In this document: positions 18,735 through 30,065 of the stretch, piece after piece
How positions within the stretch are numbered: position 1 is the first letter of the stretch
Layout: every line of letters begins with the position of its first letter
Assembly: GCA_019245115.1 (NCBI GenBank)
Contig: JAFARZ010000351.1
Location: 1 to 64,000 of the forward strand
Length of the DNA: 64,000 nucleotides
Source: Streptosporangiaceae bacterium
Lineage (GTDB): Bacteria > Actinomycetota > Actinomycetes > Streptosporangiales > Streptosporangiaceae
Reading direction: 5' to 3'
The notes under the pieces: generated by a model
Told to the model about the DNA's origin: nothing
What the model saw: the letters and a program-made list of their open reading frames with translations, nothing else
Database searches by the model: none
Position numbers and translations under genes: made by a program

Positions 18735-20698
18735 TTTGGTTCACTGCCGTCCACCCCGGCGGAGGCGGGATGCGGGGCCATCTCGACCGGTGGCTGCGAG
18801 GGCTCGGCGTTCGTGCTGCGGTCCGGCCGGCCCGCCAGCCGGTACACCTCGGATCCGTCCACGGTCTCCTTTTCCAGCAGCAGGTCGACCAGCCCGTTCA
18901 GCTCCGGCCGGTGACCGCGGAGCAGGTCCACCGAGCGCGTCTCCGCCTCCCGCAGCAGCCTGCTGACCTCGGCGTCGATGGCGGCCTGGGTGGCTTCGGC
19001 GAACGGCCGGCTGGACACGCCGGCGCCGCCGCCGCCGAGGAACACCGAACCGCCTTCCGGATAACCGATCGGCCCGAGCTTGGGAGACAGGCCGAACTCG
19101 CGGACCATCTTCGTGGCCAGGTCCGTCGCGCCGGCCAGGTCGTTGCCCGCGCCAGTGGAGCCCTGCCCGAACACCACCAGTTCGGCGGCCCGGCCGCCGA
19201 GACGGACGGCGAGCGAATCGAGCAGATAGTCCTCGGTGTACATGTGCCGCTCGACCAGCGGAAGCTGCTCGGTCACGCCCAGCGTCTGCCCGGCCGGCAG
19301 AATCGTCACCTTGGCCACCGGATCGGCGTGCTCGGACAGCGCGGCCACCATGGCGTGCCCGGACTCGTGCACCGCCACCGCGTACTTCTCCTCGGGCAGC
19401 AGCACGTTGGAGCCTTCGCGACGGCCGAGGATGATGCGATCCCGTGCGGCGTCGAAGTCATCAGCGGTGATCACGTCCCGGCCGGCGCGAACCGCGAAGA
19501 TCGCCGCCTCATTGGTCAGGTTGGCCAGGTCGGCGCCGGAAAAGCCGGGGGTGCCGCGTGCCACCGCGTTCAGGTCGACGTCGGGCGCCAGCTTCTTGTC
19601 GCGGCAATGTACGGCCAGGATCGCGGAGCGCTCGTTGACGTTGGGCAGCGGGATGGTGACCTGCCGGTCGAACCGGCCGGGGCGCATCAGCGCCGGATCC
19701 AGCACCTCGGGCCGGTTCGTCGCGGCCAGCACGACGATGCCCATGGCCGGGTCGAACCCGTCCATCTCGGCCAGCAGCTGGTTGAGCGTCTGCTCCCGCT
19801 CGTCGTTGGCGACCACCTGGCCCTGGCCCGCGCGCCGCTGGCCTATCGCGTCCACCTCGTCGATAAAGATGATCGCTGGCGCGCGCTTGCGGGCCTCGGC
19901 GAACAGGTCACGGACCCGGGCCGCGCCCACGCCGACGAACATCTCCACGAAGCTGGAACCGGTCACCGAGAAGAACGGCACATGCGCCTCCCCCGCGACC
20001 GCGCGGGCCAGCAGCGTCTTGCCTGTGCCGGGAGGCCCGACCATCAGCACGCCACGCGGCACCACTGCGCCGGCCCGGGAGTACCGGTCCGGGTTGCGAA
20101 GGAAGTCCACCACCTCGCTGATCTCCGCCTTCGCCCCCTCATAACCAGCGACGTCGGCGAACGTGGTGGACGGGCGCTCCTCGTCGAACACCTTCGCCCG
20201 GGACCGGCCCGCGCCCAGCACGCCCTGCACCCCGCCCAGCGCGTTGCGGGACAACCGCATCCACAGCAAAATGGGCAGGACGAAGACCGCCAGCAGGATT
20301 ATCCAGCTCAGCACCTGCGAGCCGAAACTGCTGCCGGACGTTCCGGCGGTGACCTGCACGTTGTTGGTCTGTAGCGTGCTGAGCAGGTCCTGGCTCGCCT
20401 GCGGCGGGATGACCACGGTGTAGTTGGTCCCGCTCGCCAGCGTCCCGGTGCTGGACTGGCCATCGGCCGGCGCGATCTCGATGGTCTTCACCTTGTGTGC
20501 CGACACGTCGGAAAGGAACTGCGTGTAGGTGAGCGTCTCCTGCGGCGTGGTGTGCACAGCGGGCAGGAAGAACCAGAGCGCCAGCGCCGCGATGAGCGCG
20601 ACCGGCCACAGCCAGTGCCGCCAGGCCGGCGGCGGGGGTGGCGGATTACCCGGCCCGGGCTTGTCGCCGGGGGGCGGCGGTGTTGCTTGCTTGCTCAT
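18731..20698 (-). CDS. ftsH: ATP-dependent zinc metalloprotease FtsH
   Basis: 655 residues, normal length. A membrane-anchored AAA+ protease that degrades misfolded membrane proteins and selected cytosolic regulators. Two transmembrane helices (about 29-47 and 130-148) flank an extracytoplasmic domain. The AAA module has Walker A GPPGTGKT (221-228), Walker [10 protein letters not shown] and the second region of homology [20 protein letters not shown]. The zinc site HESGH is at 444-448. The N-terminus is proline/glycine-rich, usual in actinomycetes. It stands alone, without the folE/hpt neighbours often seen, and could be one of several FtsH paralogues. Confidence 0.96.
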   Translation of the reverse strand: MSKQATPPPPGDKPGPGNPPPPPPAWRHWLWPVALIAALALWFFLPAVHTTPQETLTYTQFLSDVSAHKVKTIEIAPADGQSSTGTLASGTNYTVVIPPQASQDLLSTLQTNNVQVTAGTSGSSFGSQVLSWIILLAVFVLPILLWMRLSRNALGGVQGVLGAGRSRAKVFDEERPSTTFADVAGYEGAKAEISEVVDFLRNPDRYSRAGAVVPRGVLMVGPPGTGKTLLARAVAGEAHVPFFSVTGSSFVEMFVGVGAARVRDLFAEARKRAPAIIFIDEVDAIGQRRAGQGQVVANDEREQTLNQLLAEMDGFDPAMGIVVLAATNRPEVLDPALMRPGRFDRQVTIPLPNVNERSAILAVHCRDKKLAPDVDLNAVARGTPGFSGADLANLTNEAAIFAVRAGRDVITADDFDAARDRIILGRREGSNVLLPEEKYAVAVHESGHAMVAALSEHADPVAKVTILPAGQTLGVTEQLPLVERHMYTEDYLLDSLAVRLGGRAAELVVFGQGSTGAGNDLAGATDLATKMVREFGLSPKLGPIGYPEGGSVFLGGGGAGVSSRPFAEATQAAIDAEVSRLLREAETRSVDLLRGHRPELNGLVDLLLEKETVDGSEVYRLAGRPDRSTNAEPSQPPVEMAPHPASAGVDGSEPK

Positions 20699-20811
20699 GG
20701 CTACTCCTCAGGGGCCCTAAGTATGCCCTTCGCTGTAACGCAAAACGAGAAGGCAAACGTCCCGCGTGGCGGGTGATGGACCCGGTCCTTGAGCAGACTC
20801 TCAGCAAACCT

Positions 20812-21942
20812 TCAGGGGACAAGCACGGCCGCGCCGTCGAACCGGCCGTTTTCCAGATCGTCGAGGGCTCTGTCCGCCGCGTCGAGTGGATACGGGTGGA
20901 CGGTGACGGCCAGCTTGTGCTCGCCGGCGAAGCCGAGGAACTCCCTGGCGTCCTGTCTGGTGTTGGACGTGACGCTGCGGAGCTGGCGTTCGTAGAACAG
21001 ATGCCGTTCGTAGTTCAGGTCTGGAATATCGGTCAGGTGAATACCCGCGATGGCCAGAGTCCCGCCGCGGCCCAGGGCGCTGAGGGCGGGCAGCACGAGA
21101 TCGCCGACGGGCGCGAACAAGATCGCGGCGTCCAGCGGCTCGGGCGGCATGTCGGCGGCGTCATTGGCTGATGCGGCACCTAGTTCGAGTGCGAGCCGAC
21201 GCGCCTGCTCGCCCCGGGTGAGCACGTGGACCGTGGCGCCGCGGGCCATGGCCACCTGGGCGGCCAGGTGCGCGCTGCCGCCGAAACCGTAGATGCCCAG
21301 GCGCCCACCGGGCGGCAGGTCGGCGCGCTTCAGCGCACGGTAGCCGATGATGCCCGCGCACAGCAGCGGGGCCAGTTCCGTGTCGCGGTAACCGTCCGGC
21401 AGGCGGTGCGCGTAAGCGGCCGGCACGGTCATGTACTCGCCGTATCCCCCGTCCGCGTCCCAGCCGGTGTACAGCGAGTGCGGGCACAGGTTCTCCGACC
21501 CGCGCTGGCAGTACCTGCACTGCTCGTCGGTCCAGCGGAGCCACGCGGCGCCTGCCCTGTCGCCAACGGCGAAGCCCGCTGTGCCGGCTGTTCCGGCGGT
21601 GCCGGCGGTGCCGGCTGTGCCGACTGTTCCGGCCGTTCCGGCTGTGTCGGCGGTGCCGACGTGCTCGCCGAGCGCCACCACTTCGCCGACCACCTCGTGC
21701 CCGGGAGTGACACCGGGCCGGTGCGGCGGCAGGTCACCCTCGGTGACGTGCAGGTCGGTGCGGCACACGCCGCAGGCCACGACGCGAAGCAGCAACTCGC
21801 CGGGTCCGGGACGCGGCACCGGCCCGGTCCGCAGGTGCAGCGGCTTGCTGGCCAGCGGCCCGGGCGCCTCGACATGCCAGGCCCGCATAGTGGCCGGGAC
21901 TTGTGGCTGGCCGTGGCCGGCTGGCTGATTCGCGGTGCTCAC
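20812..21942 (-). CDS. zinc-dependent alcohol dehydrogenase family protein
   Basis: 376 residues of the medium-chain dehydrogenase family; likely oxidises or reduces an alcohol/aldehyde with NAD(P). Catalytic zinc ligands are in CGVCRTDLH (Cys57 region, His65) and GHE (82-83). The structural zinc loop reads [15 protein letters not shown] and seems to have Asp/Glu where the first Cys is usual. The nucleotide-binding turn is [15 protein letters not shown]. Residues 96-123 are a run of Ala-Gly-Thr triplets encoded by a 9 bp repeat, placed in a surface loop between the catalytic and structural zinc motifs; the family normally has no such insertion. Confidence 0.88.
   Translation of the reverse strand: MSTANQPAGHGQPQVPATMRAWHVEAPGPLASKPLHLRTGPVPRPGPGELLLRVVACGVCRTDLHVTEGDLPPHRPGVTPGHEVVGEVVALGEHVGTADTAGTAGTVGTAGTAGTAGTAGTAGFAVGDRAGAAWLRWTDEQCRYCQRGSENLCPHSLYTGWDADGGYGEYMTVPAAYAHRLPDGYRDTELAPLLCAGIIGYRALKRADLPPGGRLGIYGFGGSAHLAAQVAMARGATVHVLTRGEQARRLALELGAASANDAADMPPEPLDAAILFAPVGDLVLPALSALGRGGTLAIAGIHLTDIPDLNYERHLFYERQLRSVTSNTRQDAREFLGFAGEHKLAVTVHPYPLDAADRALDDLENGRFDGAAVLVP
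21579..21660. repeat. 9 bp minisatellite inside the alcohol dehydrogenase gene
   Basis: About nine copies of GCTGTGCCG/GCGGTGCCG encode the Ala-Gly-Thr run. The unit is a whole number of codons, so expansion or contraction keeps the frame. Confidence 0.9.
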
Positions 21943-21966
21943 TCTGGCACGCTACGCCCATTAGGG

Positions 21967-22021
21967 GGTACGTTGCGCCAACCATCCCCTCGGGACGGGT
22001 ACGTTGCGCCAACCATCCCCT
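21967..22021. repeat. 24 bp direct repeat upstream of the alcohol dehydrogenase
   Basis: GGTACGTTGCGCCAACCATC plus CCCT occurs at 21967-21990 and 21998-22021 (31 bp period), 25-80 bp upstream of the dehydrogenase start. TTGCGCCAA inside each unit is itself nearly symmetric. This could be a pair of regulator sites or a small duplication. Confidence 0.6.
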
Positions 22022-22077
22022 TCGGTTTCCGTCACGAAGCACTTCGGCGTTCGCCATGAGCCGCCGCTGGGCGCGCC

Positions 22078-22491
22078 TTAGCGGTCGGCTTTACGCGGTT
22101 CGCCCCGGTAGGTGCCGAACGACCAGCGGTTTCCCTCTGGGTCACGGGCCGCGAAGTCACGCGAGCCGTAGTCGGTGTCGTGCGGCGGCGAGATGATCTC
22201 GGCGCCGGCCGCCTTAGCCCGTTCGCACAGTTCGTCGGGCCGCGCGGTGACCACATAGGCCCCGAACGTGCCGGGCTTGGTAGGTATGGCGTTGTCGTCG
22301 TCCCGTACCGACCCGAGCATGATGCCGCCGCCTTCGGGCCAGGACATCTGGGCATGGTCGACACGGTCGCCCTCGCCGTAGACCACGGTCTCCTCGAAGC
22401 CGAACGCGTCGACGAGGAAACGGATCAGGCCTCGGGCGTCGTGAGCCCGCAGCGTCGGCCAGACCTGCGGTTGCGGTGCTGTTGCGCTCAT
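22078..22491 (-). CDS. VOC (glyoxalase/bleomycin-resistance fold) protein
   Basis: 137 residues, a single VOC-fold protein made of two beta-alpha-beta-beta-beta modules. The blocks LRAHDARGLIRFLVDAFGFE, HAQMSWPEGGGIMLGS and the C-terminal FAARDPEGNRWSFGTY are typical of the family. VOC proteins can be metal-dependent enzymes or drug-binding resistance proteins; nothing here decides which. It lies next to a degenerate AraC regulator fragment, suggesting it was once under AraC control. Confidence 0.85.
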   Translation of the reverse strand: MSATAPQPQVWPTLRAHDARGLIRFLVDAFGFEETVVYGEGDRVDHAQMSWPEGGGIMLGSVRDDDNAIPTKPGTFGAYVVTARPDELCERAKAAGAEIISPPHDTDYGSRDFAARDPEGNRWSFGTYRGEPRKADR

Positions 22492-22898
22492 GAGCGAACA
22501 CCTCTCTCGCTGTTTCGCTGTCGTGGGCCCGGCCCTGCACAGGCCCGTTGATCGCTACCAGCCTTCCTCGGCAGACCAGGCACCGGCTTGGACGTTTCGG
22601 AACTCTTCGGCCAGCCACTGGCTCGGCGGGCACCCGCTCAGCGCCGCGAAGGTGCTCGTCGATCATGCCTGAGCCCATATCACCACGATATGCGCCTGAC
22701 CAGCTCGGACGAATTCCTGAGTGAACTCCAAGTAACCGCCAAGCCTCCCGAAGTGTAATGATTTGCGCAGGTAGAAGGCTTGCCGTCACAATCGGGGACT
22801 ACCGCCCGCACACGGGATCGAGGGCGGGGCCCGGGTCAGCTGGCACGAGGAAGGTATTTGGGGCCGCTGGCGTTAACTGGGAAACGGGAGGGATCGTG
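22492..22898. other. intergenic region between VOC and STAS genes
   Basis: Apart from the AraC-like fragment (22555-22662, minus), I see no gene. The right part carries the promoter and Shine-Dalgarno region of the STAS gene. Confidence 0.6.
22555..22662 (-). pseudogene. remnant of an AraC-family regulator C-terminus
   Basis: Translating the minus strand upstream from the stop at 22555-22557 gives about 35 residues including TFAALSGCPPSQWLAEEFRN. That matches the last helix and tail of AraC-family DNA-binding domains. An in-frame TGA immediately upstream closes the frame, and the rest of the regulator is not recognisable. It follows the VOC gene's upstream side, a common place for such a regulator. 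Confidence 0.5.
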
Positions 22899-23441
22899 AT
22901 GATTCACCAGCAGCGTCGCGCCGGGGTACGCGCGGCCATGCGGAACGGGACGGTCATGCGCAACGGGGTATATGAGAAGCACAGGGACAAGGCGTCCGGC
23001 AAGCGCGGGGGCTCCGTGATCACGCTGCGCCCGATCACCGTGATGGGTCCAGGTGCCGCGGACGGCCGGGACCGGTGGGACCGGAACGCGGCGGACCCGG
23101 AACAGCTCAGGCTTTCCAGCGAGATCGACGTTGACGGCCGGCAGGTGGTCAGCGTGGCCGGGGAACTCGACATCGCCACGGCTCAGCAGGCCTACGCCTA
23201 CATCAGTGACGTGATCGACAACGGCAAGGCGCCCGTCAGCGTCGACCTCGGCCAGGTCACGTTCTGTGACGCTTCCGGACTGGGCGTCCTCGCTCGCGCC
23301 GCCAAGCATGCCAGGCAGACCGGCCAGCAGCTGATGCTGACCTCGGCCCGGCCGTCGATGCTCAAGATCATCCGGATCACGGGGCTTGACACCGCGTTTC
23401 CCGAGCTGAGCGCCCCGGCGCTCGCGCACCGCCTGTCCTGA
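22899..23441 (+). CDS. STAS-domain anti-sigma factor antagonist
   Basis: About 180 residues. The STAS domain (about 75-178) includes VSVAGELDIATAQQ and the loop VTFCDASGLGVLARA. Its serine is the expected phosphorylation site of SpoIIAA-type antagonists; when unphosphorylated these bind anti-sigma kinases and free a sigma factor. About 70 residues of basic N-terminal sequence precede the domain and have no recognised motif. GGGAGGG 7-12 bp upstream supports the ATG at 22899 (a GTG directly before it is also possible). The partner kinase is not adjacent. Confidence 0.85.
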   Translation: MIHQQRRAGVRAAMRNGTVMRNGVYEKHRDKASGKRGGSVITLRPITVMGPGAADGRDRWDRNAADPEQLRLSSEIDVDGRQVVSVAGELDIATAQQAYAYISDVIDNGKAPVSVDLGQVTFCDASGLGVLARAAKHARQTGQQLMLTSARPSMLKIIRITGLDTAFPELSAPALAHRLS

Positions 23442-23483
23442 AGTCCGCCTGTCCTGAAGTCCGTCAGCTCTCCACTATCGCCA

Positions 23484-23520
23484 CGAAACGTTTCGCGGTT
23501 AGTCACGCTAGGCGCGTGAC
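23484..23520. promoter_or_regulatory. two dyads upstream of acetyl-CoA synthetase
   Basis: CGAAACGTTTCG (23484-23495) is a perfect 12 bp palindrome. GTCACGC-TAGGC-GCGTGAC (23502-23520) has perfect 7 bp arms. Both sit 75-110 bp before the acs start, in the STAS-acs intergenic space, and are good candidates for operators; the first resembles LacI-family sites. Confidence 0.45.
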
Positions 23521-23592
23521 GCCTCGTGGCGTTAAGTTTGTAATGCTCACCACGTTAAGTCTCCGGTGGCATCTCAAGTGGAGGGACAAGCA

Positions 23593-25722
<2,130 letters not shown>

Positions 25723-25873
25723 CCCTCCGCGCCAAGGCCTCGCTGCGCTCGGCCGGCTTGGAGCCGCGGCGGGAATTGCCGCCCCTGCGGGACGGCAACC
25801 GCCGCGGCGCTCGCTTCCGCTCGCTTCGGGCCAAGGCCTCCCTTTTCAACCCGATTGCACGAACGGACGGTGG

Positions 25874-26974
25874 TTACTGGCGCCAGGTCCATTTCTCCCA
25901 TGCGTCCAGCCACCGTTCGATGAACGGCTTCCCATGGCGTTGTGCTATATCGGCGAATTGACCGTGCTGAACCGCCATGGACGTGTGGTAATTCCAGGAG
26001 TTCGTCCAAGCCTGCTGGGCCGGGGCACTGGGCACCCGCTCACCGAGGGTGGCGTAGCGCAACGTCTCGTCGATCGCACGCTCGCGCAGCCGAGCCGACG
26101 AAGTGAACCAGGACCCCTTCTCATCAAGGCTGGTCAGCTGGTTGACCACCGAGGTCATAGTGTCGTCCGCTTGGCGGTCGCCGATGCCGGATCGGTCGGC
26201 CAGCTCACGGACGGCACGCTGCCACAGCGCCCCCATCCTGGCCCCTTCGCCGGCTCGGTGCCGGGGAATCCGCCCGGCATTCAGTCGCGCCGCGGTTCGC
26301 GCGCGCCATTCGAGCTCGGCGTCGACCAGCGCGCGATACGCCGCCATGCCCTCCGCGGGCTCGAGGACCGGCTCCGGCTGGCTCCGGTGCCGCTCAGCCA
26401 CCTGCTCGAGCATCTCGTGCCGACCGTCCTGGTAGGGTCCGAGGTCGGTGACCACGGCGAGCCGAACCGATGCCGGATCAACGCCCCGGCCTATCACGGT
26501 CACCGTGACCGCGCCGACCGGCAGCCGCACAGCCAGCAGGTTCCCGTGCCGGCAGGCCAGCCCGCGGACTTCATCGTCGTCGGTCAGCACGCTGGCCGGC
26601 CAGTATTCCGGCGGCTCAGCGGGGTCTTCCTCATCCAGACAGGCCTGATCGGCGAGACGGTTCCGCTCGTCGTCGATGGCCCATAGCAGTTGCCCCTCGG
26701 CACCGGAACCGGGCGGGCCCTCCATCACGGTCGCGCTGGTGACCGAAACCCACGGTCCGGCCGGGTCAGCCCAGTTCCCGTAGGCCAGGCCGACACCCGT
26801 CCACTCCTCTTGCACCTGCATGGCCTCGACCAAAGCCACCGGCCGCAATGCCGGCGCGGCCAGCTCAAAGACCTCGAACAGCGGACGGGGCACAAGCGCC
26901 TCGGCGTCATGCCGGGCGACCTCGCGCATCCGCGCGAGCCACTCCTCGTGTTCCGGGTCAGGGACCTGTCGCAT
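25874..26974 (-). CDS. hypothetical protein, 366 residues
   Basis: Not recognised. A soluble, acidic, Trp- and Arg-rich protein with no signal peptide, membrane segment or catalytic motif visible. The central part (GHGNLLAVRLPVGAVTVTV-like strands at about 145-165) looks like a beta-rich domain. The C-terminal 130 residues are alpha-helical in composition and end WLDAWEKWTWRQ. It is 12 bp downstream of a DUF427 gene on the same strand and could share its transcript. Codon use is normal for the window. Confidence 0.7.
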   Translation of the reverse strand: MRQVPDPEHEEWLARMREVARHDAEALVPRPLFEVFELAAPALRPVALVEAMQVQEEWTGVGLAYGNWADPAGPWVSVTSATVMEGPPGSGAEGQLLWAIDDERNRLADQACLDEEDPAEPPEYWPASVLTDDDEVRGLACRHGNLLAVRLPVGAVTVTVIGRGVDPASVRLAVVTDLGPYQDGRHEMLEQVAERHRSQPEPVLEPAEGMAAYRALVDAELEWRARTAARLNAGRIPRHRAGEGARMGALWQRAVRELADRSGIGDRQADDTMTSVVNQLTSLDEKGSWFTSSARLRERAIDETLRYATLGERVPSAPAQQAWTNSWNYHTSMAVQHGQFADIAQRHGKPFIERWLDAWEKWTWRQ

Positions 26975-26986
26975 GGCGGCAGTGTC

Positions 26987-27781
26987 TCACTTGTAGTCGC
27001 CTACCTCCAGGACCAGGTCATCATGCAGGAAGCTCAGGTAGCCGCTGATCTTGGCCGCGTCGCCGTCGGCGGTGGGATAAAACCAGACCGCATCACTCAG
27101 CTCCTTGTCGCCCGCCCGCACCGACCAGTACGAGGCGGTGCCCTTGTACGGGCATACCGTGTGCGTGTCGCTGGCCTGGAGCAGGTCCTGCCGGACGTCC
27201 TCGGCTGGAAAGTAGAACCGGTTCGGCAGGCCGGTCTCGGACAGCAGCATCGGCCTGGTGGTCTCCGCGATCACCTGGCCGTCCAGCAGCACCCGCACGT
27301 GCCGTCCGGAACGTCGCACATCAACCCGGTGGTACGGGTCCCGCAGGTGGCCCTCCACCCGTTCGTCCTCGTCGTACCACTCGTCCATCCGGTCCCAGTA
27401 CAGGCCCGCATATCCGCGCAGCCAGGCAGACTCCTGGTTCGGCTCCGGGTAGGCCCAGATGGCGTTCTCGGTCACCCGGTTGCCTGCCTGCACCGTCCAG
27501 TAGGACGCGGTGCCCTTGAACGGGCAGTACGTGTGGTGATCGGTTGGCCGCAGCAGGTCCTGCCTGATGTCGTCGAGCGGCACGTACGGCTGCGGCAGCA
27601 GCCCGGTCTCGTGCAGCAGCATGGCCCGGGTGGTGTCGAAGACGGTCTCACCGCCGAAGACGGCGCGAAGCCGCCGCGGGAACTCGTGCATCAGCAGCCG
27701 GTGCGCGGGCCCTTCTATGCGGTAGTTGACGGTCTCCGGCGCCTGGCCCGATAGCGGACCGGAACTGAAGGTGAGCGACAC
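26987..27781 (-). CDS. tandem DUF427-domain protein
   Basis: 264 residues formed by two DUF427 repeats of about 90 residues each. The characteristic block CPFKGTASYW occurs in the first and CPYKGTASYW in the second. Each is preceded by a TRAMLLHETG/TRPMLLSETG strand and followed by an aromatic strand. DUF427 proteins are widespread in actinomycetes and without an established function; a small-molecule binding role has been suggested from the fold. Placed between a SixA-type phosphatase and a hypothetical gene, all on the minus strand with short gaps. Confidence 0.9.
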   Translation of the reverse strand: MSLTFSSGPLSGQAPETVNYRIEGPAHRLLMHEFPRRLRAVFGGETVFDTTRAMLLHETGLLPQPYVPLDDIRQDLLRPTDHHTYCPFKGTASYWTVQAGNRVTENAIWAYPEPNQESAWLRGYAGLYWDRMDEWYDEDERVEGHLRDPYHRVDVRRSGRHVRVLLDGQVIAETTRPMLLSETGLPNRFYFPAEDVRQDLLQASDTHTVCPYKGTASYWSVRAGDKELSDAVWFYPTADGDAAKISGYLSFLHDDLVLEVGDYK

Positions 27782-27799
27782 AGTGGTTCTCCTCCCGGG

Positions 27800-28318
27800 T
27801 CACAAATCGGCGGGGATGACGAAGTCGGCCAGGCGCGCCTGTCCGTGGGTGAGGTCAGCCCAGTCGTCATCGAACTCCAGCACTGCTACCCCTGCCGTAG
27901 GGAAGTTCATTCCGCCGCGATGTGTTCCCGCCAGGCTGGCGGCCAGCTCAGAAATGCCGGGATTGTGGGCGATCAGCATGCTGGCCCGGCTCTCGCCGGG
28001 CAGCTCGCGTGCCAGGTAGAGCAGGGACATCGCGCTGGCCGCGTAGGCGCGCGGCTCGAACGTCACGGCTGGCGCTCTGCCCTTGAATGCGGGGGACAGC
28101 TCCACGGCGACGAGCTCCCAGGTTTCCCGGGTCCGCCGGGCGGTCGAGCACACGACCGTGTCAGGCAGGTATTCCTTGGCACGCAGCCAGCGTCCCACCG
28201 CGGGCGCATCGCGCCGTCCGCGCTTGCCCAGCGGACGGTCATGATCCGGTACATCCTCCGGCCAGGCCGACTTGGCATGCCGCAGCAACACCAGCCGGCG
28301 CGTCCCCTCCTCCACCAT
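27800..28318 (-). CDS. SixA-type histidine phosphatase
   Basis: 172 residues, the size of the short histidine-phosphatase (SixA) family. The catalytic motif LVLLRHAKSAW gives the RH pair, and HDRPLGKRGRRDAP and the second histidine in LIAHNPGISEL complete the site. SixA removes phosphate from phosphohistidine in phosphorelay or PTS-type proteins; other members act on small phosphoesters. Likely cytoplasmic. The 18 bp gap to the DUF427 gene suggests one transcript. Confidence 0.9.
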   Translation of the reverse strand: MVEEGTRRLVLLRHAKSAWPEDVPDHDRPLGKRGRRDAPAVGRWLRAKEYLPDTVVCSTARRTRETWELVAVELSPAFKGRAPAVTFEPRAYAASAMSLLYLARELPGESRASMLIAHNPGISELAASLAGTHRGGMNFPTAGVAVLEFDDDWADLTHGQARLADFVIPADL

Positions 28319-28361
28319 TCCCCCAGCCTGCCACGTCCCGTGATGCGAGGCGGCCGGACCC

Positions 28362-28940
28362 CTACAGCCAGCCGGAACGGATCAGGGCCGGCTCGCCGTC
28401 GGCCCCGGCCGCTGTCCGGTCAGCGGCCGGCACCTCGGCCAGTGGCGGGTTCCCGAGCTCGCCCGCGCGCACCTTGTCCAGTAGCCTGCGGGTCGCGTCG
28501 ATGATCTCGGGGGCCGCGTCGCGGAGATCCCTCGCGTCGCCGGGACCCGCGGTGTCCTGCGGGAAGCCGGCCTCGGCGAGCAGCCCGTCCAGATCAGCCA
28601 GCTTGCCGGCCAGCCACCCCAGCGGATCGGCGGACAGCTCGCGGACGAACACCCGGCTGGTCGGATCCCAGCCACGGAATACCGGATGATGGTGCGTACG
28701 GTCGAAGCTCCCGGGCTCGCCGTCCACCGATTCGAGGAAATCGGCCCGCCAGACCGGTTCACCGACCTCGATCGGCTGCGCCGAGTAGATCGAGCCCCGT
28801 AGCGGGCCACGGCCGAGGACCCGCAGCTCAAGCCGCACGCCGTGTTCGGCGCCCTCCTGGCCCTTCTTCGGCGCCGGATCCACGAAGTACAGATCCCCGA
28901 CCACCACACCCACCCGCTCGAACCCGAACACGTACAGCAT
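28362..28940 (-). CDS. conserved actinobacterial hypothetical protein
   Basis: 192 residues from the ATG at 28940, preceded by AGAGGGGA at good spacing. The longer open frame upstream is Arg/Gly-rich and rejected. The N-terminal 110 residues (FERVGVVVGDLYFVDP, GVRLELRVL, GSIYSAQPIEVGEPVWRADF) form a strand-rich domain that I associate with conserved actinomycete proteins of unknown function. The C-terminal part is helical and acidic. No catalytic motif recognised. Confidence 0.7.
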   Translation of the reverse strand: MLYVFGFERVGVVVGDLYFVDPAPKKGQEGAEHGVRLELRVLGRGPLRGSIYSAQPIEVGEPVWRADFLESVDGEPGSFDRTHHHPVFRGWDPTSRVFVRELSADPLGWLAGKLADLDGLLAEAGFPQDTAGPGDARDLRDAAPEIIDATRRLLDKVRAGELGNPPLAEVPAADRTAAGADGEPALIRSGWL

Positions 28941-29353
28941 CCATTCCCCTCTCATCACGTCGTCAGCCGGTATATCCACTATCTCCCGACAACGCAGCGG
29001 CGGCCAACGCCCAACCCCCCGCCGACGCACCTCCGCGGCCCGCATCCCCCGCGGCCGCATCCCGCGCGGCCCCGCCCTATGTCCGCGCGCCCGATTTCCG
29101 GACTTGCCCCATCCGGTACAAGAGCCAACCGACAGGCATGACCAGGCTGACGCCACCCATCCCAGCCGCTGCGCATTGCTGCCCGTATCCCCCGACACCC
29201 CCGCCTTATGCCCACACCCGACATTTCCGGATTAGCACCTCCGCTCTCGCATTTGAGAGCATTCCAGTTGAACCGGTTCCCAGCGTATCGTGAAACGGTC
29301 GCCAGCTTTGCTGGGATATGACCCTTACGTGGACGGGGCCGCGCTGGATGAGC

Positions 29354-29428
29354 CGGAATAAAGGGGCTCTACGGAAGAAAGGGCGCCGGTTTCCGGCGCC
29401 TTTTCTTCCAGAGGGCTCCTAATTTCCG
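29354..29428. repeat. palindromic intergenic element, family P copy 2
   Basis: Arms of 36 bp (29354-29389 and 29393-29428) around TTT. Inner core GGGCGCCGGTTTCCGGCGCC is a perfect dyad. A tail with GCGGCTGGCC and CGATATGTGATGATA follows on the right, as in other copies. Confidence 0.9.
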
Positions 29429-29691
29429 TAAAGCGGCTGGCCGTGCGCCCGATATGTGATGATACACGCAAGTTCCCAGGGTAGGACGGCACTCCGGCGC
29501 AAGTAGAATGGCCACTTTCCCAAAGCTAACGTTATTCCGGAATGCTCACATTTTGGAGGAATGAACGTTCGCGATAACTGGACCAGGAATCGTCAGCTCG
29601 ACACGCAGAATCCTCGTTTGGGCAATTATCCGTGCCGCAGTGCGATAGCGGATTCGACGTGAGGAAAACTGAGCCAGATCGAGCGGATACC

Positions 29692-29768
29692 GTGGAAGAT
29701 AGGGGCCTCGCGGAAGATTGGGCGCCGGTTTCCGGCGCCTTTTCCTCCGCCAAGCGCTTTTCTTCCAC
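29692..29768. repeat. palindromic intergenic element, family P copy 3
   Basis: Arms of 37 bp (29692-29728 and 29732-29768), beginning GTGGAAGATAGG and ending CTTTTCTTCCAC, with the same GGCGCCGGTTTCCGGCGCC core. It lacks the conserved one-sided tail. Confidence 0.9.
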
Positions 29769-30065
29769 GAGATGCATCCGAGATGCCTTTTCTGCCTGAA
29801 ATGTCGCGCCGAAACGGGGGCAGAATCGCTGGGAACGAAGTCGCGCGGACGGGCAACAGGCCGCAACGTGACGGAAACCGGGGCAAAACGGCCCGGAGGG
29901 AGCCACAGCAGGCCGGAGCGGGGGCAAAACCGGCCGGGACAGAACCACGGCAGGCCGAAACCCCGGGACAAAGAGCGGAGGACGGGGACGGCGGGCAAAC
30001 CGGGGGGCGGAAACGAGCGGAGGACGGGGGACGGCGGGGCAAATGGGGGTGACAATGGGGGGGTG

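Larger units (their letters stand above)
28941..30065. other. 1.1 kb intergenic region with two palindromic elements
   Basis: Lies between divergently transcribed genes. Contains Arg/Pro-encoding GC-rich sequence (28980-29230), then a distinctly less GC-rich stretch with family P copies 2 (29354-29428) and 3 (29692-29768), and a G-rich purine tract (29860-30062) leading to the small membrane-protein gene. A 33-codon frame at 29561 is not convincing. Confidence 0.7.

Noticed and set aside
29354-29428. Family P palindromes as simple rho-independent terminators
   Set aside because: Some copies lie in divergent gaps and the conserved length (two 36 bp arms plus a one-sided tail) far exceeds a terminator hairpin; termination may be a side effect.
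29561-29662. 33-codon frame after TTTTGGAGGA in the low-GC intergenic region
   Set aside because: The Shine-Dalgarno-like GGAGG is only 1-2 bases from the ATG and the peptide has no recognisable feature.
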